The position numbers were made by a program, and so were the translations under genes. 19,068 nt of DNA. Origin: Clostridia bacterium. Its GTDB lineage: Bacteria; Bacillota; Clostridia; Christensenellales; Aristaeellaceae. The DNA is taken from NCBI GenBank assembly GCA_030526935.1, contig JAUNBY010000019.1:1-19068 (forward strand), given 5' to 3'. Each line of letters starts with the position of its first letter. Position 1 is the stretch's first letter. The notes beneath the pieces are model-generated. The model worked only from the letters and a program-made list of their open reading frames with translations. It searched no databases and had not been told where the DNA came from. Shown here in pieces: positions 15,502 to 19,068 of the stretch.

Positions 15502-16322
15502 GAATAGTCGATATAGACGGCATGTTCAGGGAATACCTGAAAAGCTGGATGGAAGAAAACTCGGGCAAAGCCACTTCCGACGAACTTGAAGGAAAGATGC
15601 ACGAGGTATATATACGCTTTATCAACGAAAGGCGTCCAGAACTCGACGGGCTTAGTCCCAGCGAGTATTTTTCCGGGTTCAGCGACGCCGAAGAACTGGT
15701 ACGGGCGATGCGCGAATATGAGGACGCGGGGCTTGATGCCCCGGACCTTATGCTCGAACGCGTCGTCGAAATCGGCAAAGAAGCGGTTAAGCCGCTCATG
15801 CGACTGGTTATGGACGAGGACGCGTGCGAGTGTTTGCGCGCGACAGCTCTTAATCTTCTTACGGCCATTGGCGACGAAGCCCCTGTGGAATACTGCCTCA
15901 GCCTCATAGATACCCGCGAAGACGAGGACGACCTGGCCGACATCGCGGCGCAGTTTCTTCAATCTCTGGGAGAGAAGCCCGTCGCCCCCATGCTTAACCG
16001 GCTCGACAGCGTCGGAGAATCGGCGCTTTGCACATATTTGGACATATTATGCAACTTTCCGGGCGATGAACGCATCTATATATATACGATGCGCGAATTC
16101 ATCACCAATCCCGATAAGCGCGCGATGTACGCGGCGCTTCTCGGAAAACTTGGCGACGAGAGGGCGATAAAGGCCCTGACCGCGGCGCTCGATCTGCCGG
16201 ATGTAAACTATCTGGACTATCTGGAAATTCGCAACTCTATCGAAATGCTGGGCGGCGAAGTCAACCATGATCGCGTATACGACGGCGACAGGTATTACGA
16301 AACGCTCAAAAACATCGAATAG
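15498..16322 (+). CDS. HEAT-like repeat protein of unknown function
   Basis: About 274 residues, acidic and all-helical, without signal peptide or membrane helix. Residues of about 85-240 look like HEAT/ARM-type helical pairs, for example IGKEAVKPLMRLVMDEDACE, RATALNLLTAIGDEAPVEYC, LGEKPVAPMLNRLDSVGESA and LGDERAIKALTAALDLPD. These form protein-binding superhelices. The start at 15498 follows AAAAGGAG by five bases and overlaps the TPR gene stop; an upstream in-frame ATG at 15462 lies inside the TPR gene and has no ribosome binding site. Together with its TPR neighbour it suggests a scaffold complex. Function is unknown. Confidence 0.82.
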   Translation: MRIVDIDGMFREYLKSWMEENSGKATSDELEGKMHEVYIRFINERRPELDGLSPSEYFSGFSDAEELVRAMREYEDAGLDAPDLMLERVVEIGKEAVKPLMRLVMDEDACECLRATALNLLTAIGDEAPVEYCLSLIDTREDEDDLADIAAQFLQSLGEKPVAPMLNRLDSVGESALCTYLDILCNFPGDERIYIYTMREFITNPDKRAMYAALLGKLGDERAIKALTAALDLPDVNYLDYLEIRNSIEMLGGEVNHDRVYDGDRYYETLKNIE

Positions 16323-16390
16323 ACGCGCGAAAGCCAAGGCGCTAAAACAGCTGAACTTACAAACAACGCTGAGACATAGAGGAATGAGAA

Positions 16391-17140
16391 ATGGTTTGTG
16401 AAAACTGTGGGAACGAGAATGCCGGAAATGCGGTCTTTTGCGCGTTTTGCGGCAAGAAGCTGGCCGCGTCGCCTCGACGCGCCGTGCGCCGGGAGAAGGT
16501 CGCCGTATCGGGTTCCGGACGAAAGCAGGTCATACCGGACAGACCCGCGCCCGTCGCCGGGCGCGACGCGAGCACGCTGATTCCCCGCCGGAAGCGTCGC
16601 GACGATATGTTCTTTGACGACGCCGTCCTCCCCGACGAGGATCCTTACGACGAAGACCGCATGCGCGACCGCCGGGCCAGACGGCGCTCTCTTATCGCGG
16701 GAATCGTGCTTTTAGGTGTCATGATATACGTGTTTTGGCTGCTGGTACTTCCGGGCGGACAGGAATACCGCGCCAGCATCGGCTGGGGCGCTCCCGCCGG
16801 CGCCTATTCGCGATTGGGGGATAATTATCTCGCCGACGGAGACGTTCAAAGCGCCGCCAGGTATTACTACGACGCGCTTCGACTCGATCCGGATAATTAC
16901 GAATACGCGCGGGACGTCGCCTCGACGCAGGCGCTTCTGGCTAACTACGAAACCGCTCTGGCCGCCTACGCCAAGTGCATAACGCTCGACGAGAACGCCG
17001 CTGAGAACTACAAGGCCGTAAGCGATATATACGTCGCGATGGGAGATAACGAACGCGCGATGAACGCGCTCATGACCGGATTCAATCGAACCGGAGACCT
17101 GACGCTTTTCCGCGCTTATCAGCAGATTACCTCGAATTAG
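16391..17140 (+). CDS. Zinc-ribbon, single-TM, TPR protein
   Basis: A 249-residue membrane protein with three parts. Residues 3-20 form a zinc ribbon (CENC...CAFCG; Cys3, 6, 17, 20). Residues 25-100 are a basic then acidic, probably disordered linker ending in RRARRR. Residues 101-120 are one membrane helix. Residues of about 138-235 are TPR repeats (GAYSRLGDNYLADGDVQSAA, then RYYYDALRLDPDNYEYARDV). The positive charges before the helix put the zinc ribbon inside the cell and the TPRs outside. GAGG lies eight bases before the ATG. It follows the HEAT-like gene by 68 nt and is probably in the same operon. The family is unknown to me; zinc-ribbon/TM/extracytoplasmic proteins are common but varied in Firmicutes. 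Confidence 0.83.
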   Translation: MVCENCGNENAGNAVFCAFCGKKLAASPRRAVRREKVAVSGSGRKQVIPDRPAPVAGRDASTLIPRRKRRDDMFFDDAVLPDEDPYDEDRMRDRRARRRSLIAGIVLLGVMIYVFWLLVLPGGQEYRASIGWGAPAGAYSRLGDNYLADGDVQSAARYYYDALRLDPDNYEYARDVASTQALLANYETALAAYAKCITLDENAAENYKAVSDIYVAMGDNERAMNALMTGFNRTGDLTLFRAYQQITSN

Positions 17141-17178
17141 GCGGACATGGCGGTTGCGGCGCGGCGGCGTAAACAATC

Positions 17179-17228
17179 CGCGCGAATGGTTCTCGGGTCA
17201 TGTACAAAACCCCCGAACCATCCGCGCG
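17179..17228. terminator. Long hairpin between convergent genes
   Basis: CGCGCGAATGGTTCTCGGG (17179-17197) pairs with 17210-17228 over 19 positions with three mismatches, around a 12-base loop. It lies between the stops of the zinc-ribbon gene and mgtE, the expected place for a two-way terminator. Neither side has an immediate T-run; a TTTTT occurs 12 bases later on the plus strand (17241-17245). Confidence 0.55.
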
Positions 17229-17260
17229 AAATGAGATATGTTTTTACGAAATCGGCTTCG

Positions 17261-18625
17261 CTAAATCCCCAACACACTCGTCGATATGGAAAACAGTATC
17301 ATAAGCGAGCAGGCGTCGACAATCGTCGTTATGAGCGGACTCGCCATGAGCGCGGGGTCGAGGTGGATTTTCTTTGCGAACATGGGCAGAGTGCAACCTA
17401 TGGACTTCGCAAAGAGCACCGTCAGGAACATGCTGACCGACACCACCGACGCAACCGCGACGGTCATCGACTCGCCCGAAAAGAGCATGAGTCTGGCGAA
17501 GTTTATCGCCGCGAGGACGAATCCCACCATAACCGCAACGCGAAGTTCCTTCCATAGTACCTTCAATATGTCCTTAAACTCTATCTCTCCCAGAGCCATG
17601 CCGCGAATGGCGAGCGTCGAGGCCTGCGCCCCGCAGTTGCCTCCGGTGTCCATCATCATGGGAATGCAGCTTGTGAGTATTATGCCTACCGTCGTCGAGT
17701 TCAAAAGGCCTTCGTAGTTTGTTATTATGATGCCCGTGAATGTCGCGGAAATCATCAGTATCAAAAGCCAGGGTATGCGGTTGAGGGCGAGCTTTACAGG
17801 ATTTGTCTTCAGGTATTCGCTGTCTGACGGCAAAAGCGCCGCCATCTTCTCGAAGTCTTCGGTGTTCTCCTCCTCTATGACGTCTACTATGTCGTCAACC
17901 GTGATTATCCCCACGAGGCGGTTTTCCGTGTCAACGACGGGTATTGACATGAGGTCGTATTTTCTGACGGTCTCGGCGACGGTCTCCTGGTCGTCGAGGG
18001 TCTTTACGGAAATGACGTTGGTCTCCATAAACGTGTCGATTACCGTTTCGTCGTTGGCCATTATCAGCTTTCGAAGCGGCGCGGTTCCGATGAGCTGGCG
18101 CTTCTGGTCGATGATATAGAGGGTGTATATGGTCTCTTTGTCGATGCCCGTTCCCTTCAGTTCCGTCATCGCCTGCGCTACCGTCGTCCCCGAGCGGAAC
18201 TCGCAGTATTCTATGGTCATTATGGAGCCCGCGGAGTTGTCGGGATAGCGAAGAAACTGATTGATTATGGCGCGCCTTTTCACGTCGGAATTCTGCAAAA
18301 CGCGCTTCACTATGCTTGCGGGCAATTCCTCGAGGAAATCCACCGCGTCGTCAATAAACATATCATCCACCAGCTTCGCGATTTCGGTATCCGATATGCA
18401 TTCTATGAGCATCTGACGCTGCTCGTTGTCCATGTAGGCAAAAACGTCGGAAGATATATCCTTGGGCAGTATGCGAAACACCATCAAAAGCTTATCCTTG
18501 TCGAGCGTTTGAAGGAATTCGGCTATATCGACCTCGTTTAGCATCATCAAAGCGCCGCGCAATTCACCGTGGCGCTGAGTATCCAATAAATGGTTAAGCC
18601 TTTTTGTAATTACCTCCCAATCCAT
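17261..18625 (-). CDS. mgtE: Magnesium transporter MgtE
   Basis: A 454-residue Mg2+ channel/transporter of the cell membrane. Residues 1-125 form the helical N domain (Asp/Glu-rich, closes the pore when Mg2+ is bound). About 130-250 are two CBS domains (LYIIDQKRQLIGTAPLRKLI; IPVVDTENRLVGIITVDDIV). About 275-454 are five membrane helices with the family motif DTGGNCGAQASTLAIRGMAL and the pore segment DPALMASPLITTIVD, which includes the pore Asp that binds Mg2+. The start at 18625 has GGGAGGTG six bases upstream; an in-frame ATG at 18709 would add 28 unconserved residues and is rejected. A leader of about 255 nt with a short upstream ORF and pairing that can mask this ribosome binding site suggests translational control. 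Confidence 0.96.
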   Translation of the reverse strand: MDWEVITKRLNHLLDTQRHGELRGALMMLNEVDIAEFLQTLDKDKLLMVFRILPKDISSDVFAYMDNEQRQMLIECISDTEIAKLVDDMFIDDAVDFLEELPASIVKRVLQNSDVKRRAIINQFLRYPDNSAGSIMTIEYCEFRSGTTVAQAMTELKGTGIDKETIYTLYIIDQKRQLIGTAPLRKLIMANDETVIDTFMETNVISVKTLDDQETVAETVRKYDLMSIPVVDTENRLVGIITVDDIVDVIEEENTEDFEKMAALLPSDSEYLKTNPVKLALNRIPWLLILMISATFTGIIITNYEGLLNSTTVGIILTSCIPMMMDTGGNCGAQASTLAIRGMALGEIEFKDILKVLWKELRVAVMVGFVLAAINFARLMLFSGESMTVAVASVVSVSMFLTVLFAKSIGCTLPMFAKKIHLDPALMASPLITTIVDACSLMILFSISTSVLGI

Positions 18626-18880
18626 ATAAAACACCTCCCGTTTATTTTCGCGAAAAAATCCCAGCGGCTTGCGCGCGCAAACAGGCGCGGGCGATATACG
18701 CCCTGTCAAGCCCCCGGACGGTTGGCGGTGTCGTTACAGGCGAAAGGTGCCTTTTATGCTTTGGACAGGCCCTTACAGCCCGTCCCCGCATGATCGAGGC
18801 ACGCCTTCAGCCGACAGACTTTTTCCGCCTTCGTCCATTACGTGCCACCTCCCATGCGTAATCAATTTAAGCCGAAGCTC
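18626..18880 (-). promoter_or_regulatory. Structured mgtE leader, candidate attenuator
   Basis: The leader runs from the predicted start near 18880 to the mgtE ATG. In transcript order it holds an upstream ORF (18838-18773); a hairpin GGACGGGC (18785-18778) with GCCTGTCC (18770-18763) whose loop has the ORF stop codon; an anti-ribosome-binding-site segment (18757-18745) able to form 11 pairs, with a two-base bulge, with 18636-18626; a hairpin GGGCG/CGCCC (18703-18689); and finally the GGGAGGTG site. CCTGTC of the stop-codon hairpin can instead pair with GACAGG at 18707-18702, so exclusive folds are possible. I looked for M-box (ykoK) motifs and did not find them. The regulatory reading is inference from pairing by eye. 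Confidence 0.5.
18773..18838 (-). CDS. Upstream ORF (leader peptide) of mgtE
   Basis: A 21-residue peptide beginning MDEGGKSLSA and ending PRSCGDGL. ATG at 18838 has GGGAGGTG at good spacing, identical to the eight bases used by mgtE itself. The stop codon falls in the loop of a stable hairpin. Enterobacterial MgtL and similar leader peptides sense low Mg2+ through ribosome instability on acidic/proline residues near the start; this peptide has Asp-Glu at positions 2-3 but only one proline, so the parallel is loose. Confidence 0.5.
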   Translation of the reverse strand: MDEGGKSLSAEGVPRSCGDGL

Positions 18881-18886
18881 CATAAC

Positions 18887-18915
18887 AGCATAACGCTTTT
18901 CGTCGATAAAGTCAA
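18887..18915 (-). promoter_or_regulatory. Sigma-A promoter of mgtE
   Basis: On the minus strand: TTGACT (18915-18910), 17-base spacer, TATGCT (18892-18887), in an AT-rich stretch. Predicted start near 18880. Confidence 0.8.
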
Positions 18916-18996
18916 GTATTGATTTTGCAAATTCTATTAATCAGCCACCATCAGCGCGCAAAGAGTTACGCAAAATCGAGGATTGAAGTGAACAAC

Positions 18997-19068
18997 CGGG
19001 AGCGCATTGCGCTCCCGCCAGCCTGTAATTTGCGGGTTTGCGGCCGAGCGTTGGTTTGGCCGTTCCCC
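18997..19068 (-). repeat. Dispersed repeat, copy 2 (inverted relative to copy 1), reaches the window end
   Basis: Near-identical to 65-132 in the opposite orientation, with a 34-base identical block. Its inner end is a near-perfect palindrome, GGGAGCGCA (18998-19006) and TGCGCTCCC (19008-19016) around one base. Its outer end has the CGGCC/GGCCG stem (19041-19045, 19058-19062). The element may continue beyond the window. The first 17 bases of the window (CGCATTGCGCGCCCGCC) resemble the palindrome part in plus orientation, so a further partial copy may lie off the left edge. Confidence 0.75.

Noticed and set aside
18626..18709. N-terminal extension of MgtE from the ATG at 18709
   Set aside because: The extra 28 residues do not fit the family, and the ATG at 18625 has a strong ribosome binding site at ideal spacing.
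18626..18900. M-box (ykoK) magnesium riboswitch in the mgtE leader
   Set aside because: I looked for the conserved GGTGAGGCTCC-type start and GCTAAAGCTC-type end and found neither. A covariance-model scan would settle this.
1..19068. CRISPR array, tRNA or rRNA genes, transposase or prophage genes
   Set aside because: None seen: no regularly spaced direct repeats, no cloverleaf or rRNA-like stretch, and every sizeable gene has another assignment.

Overview
The window looks like a piece of a chromosome from an endospore-forming member of the Clostridia. The evidence is an alpha/beta-type small acid-soluble spore protein gene (12768-12914), strong GGAGG-type ribosome binding sites at most genes, consensus sigma-A promoters, and Firmicutes-type versions of TopB, MgtE, Hsp33 and a DUF624/YesL protein. 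G+C is around the mid-50s by eye and ATA is a common isoleucine codon. I cannot place it more finely than Clostridia. A deep, poorly cultured lineage is a guess.

Layout. (1) 1-357 holds no gene but carries one copy of a dispersed repeat; a second copy lies in inverted orientation at the right end (18997-19068). (2) 358-3203, minus strand: topoisomerase III (topB) with a consensus promoter, overlapping a Qnr-like pentapeptide-repeat gene by one base. (3) 3431-9498, minus strand: a four-gene ABC importer operon transcribed as DUF3798-type binding protein, then a fused two-domain ATPase, then two permeases. The first permease carries an unusual segment of about 235 residues outside the membrane, and the binding protein has a signal peptide but no lipobox. 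A cluster of strong hairpins separates the binding protein gene from the ATPase gene. (4) 9930-11453, minus strand: a DUF362 protein and an unrecognised small basic protein whose promoter suggests a leaderless mRNA. (5) 11807-17140, plus strand: DUF624/YesL membrane protein, the spore protein gene with a forespore-type promoter, hslO (Hsp33), then three genes of unknown function (TPR protein, HEAT-like protein, zinc-ribbon/TM/TPR protein) that look like one operon. (6) 17261-18625, minus strand: the Mg2+ transporter mgtE, preceded by a leader of about 255 nt.

The mgtE leader is the strongest candidate for an undescribed regulatory system. It has a consensus promoter, a 21-codon upstream ORF with its own strong ribosome binding site, a hairpin whose loop contains the stop codon of that ORF, and a downstream segment able to pair with the mgtE ribosome binding site up to the start codon. 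I see no M-box riboswitch there. Other points for follow-up are the ABC importer with its modified permease and unlipidated binding protein, and the topB/pentapeptide-repeat coupling. All functional calls come from reading motifs by eye; no database search was possible.
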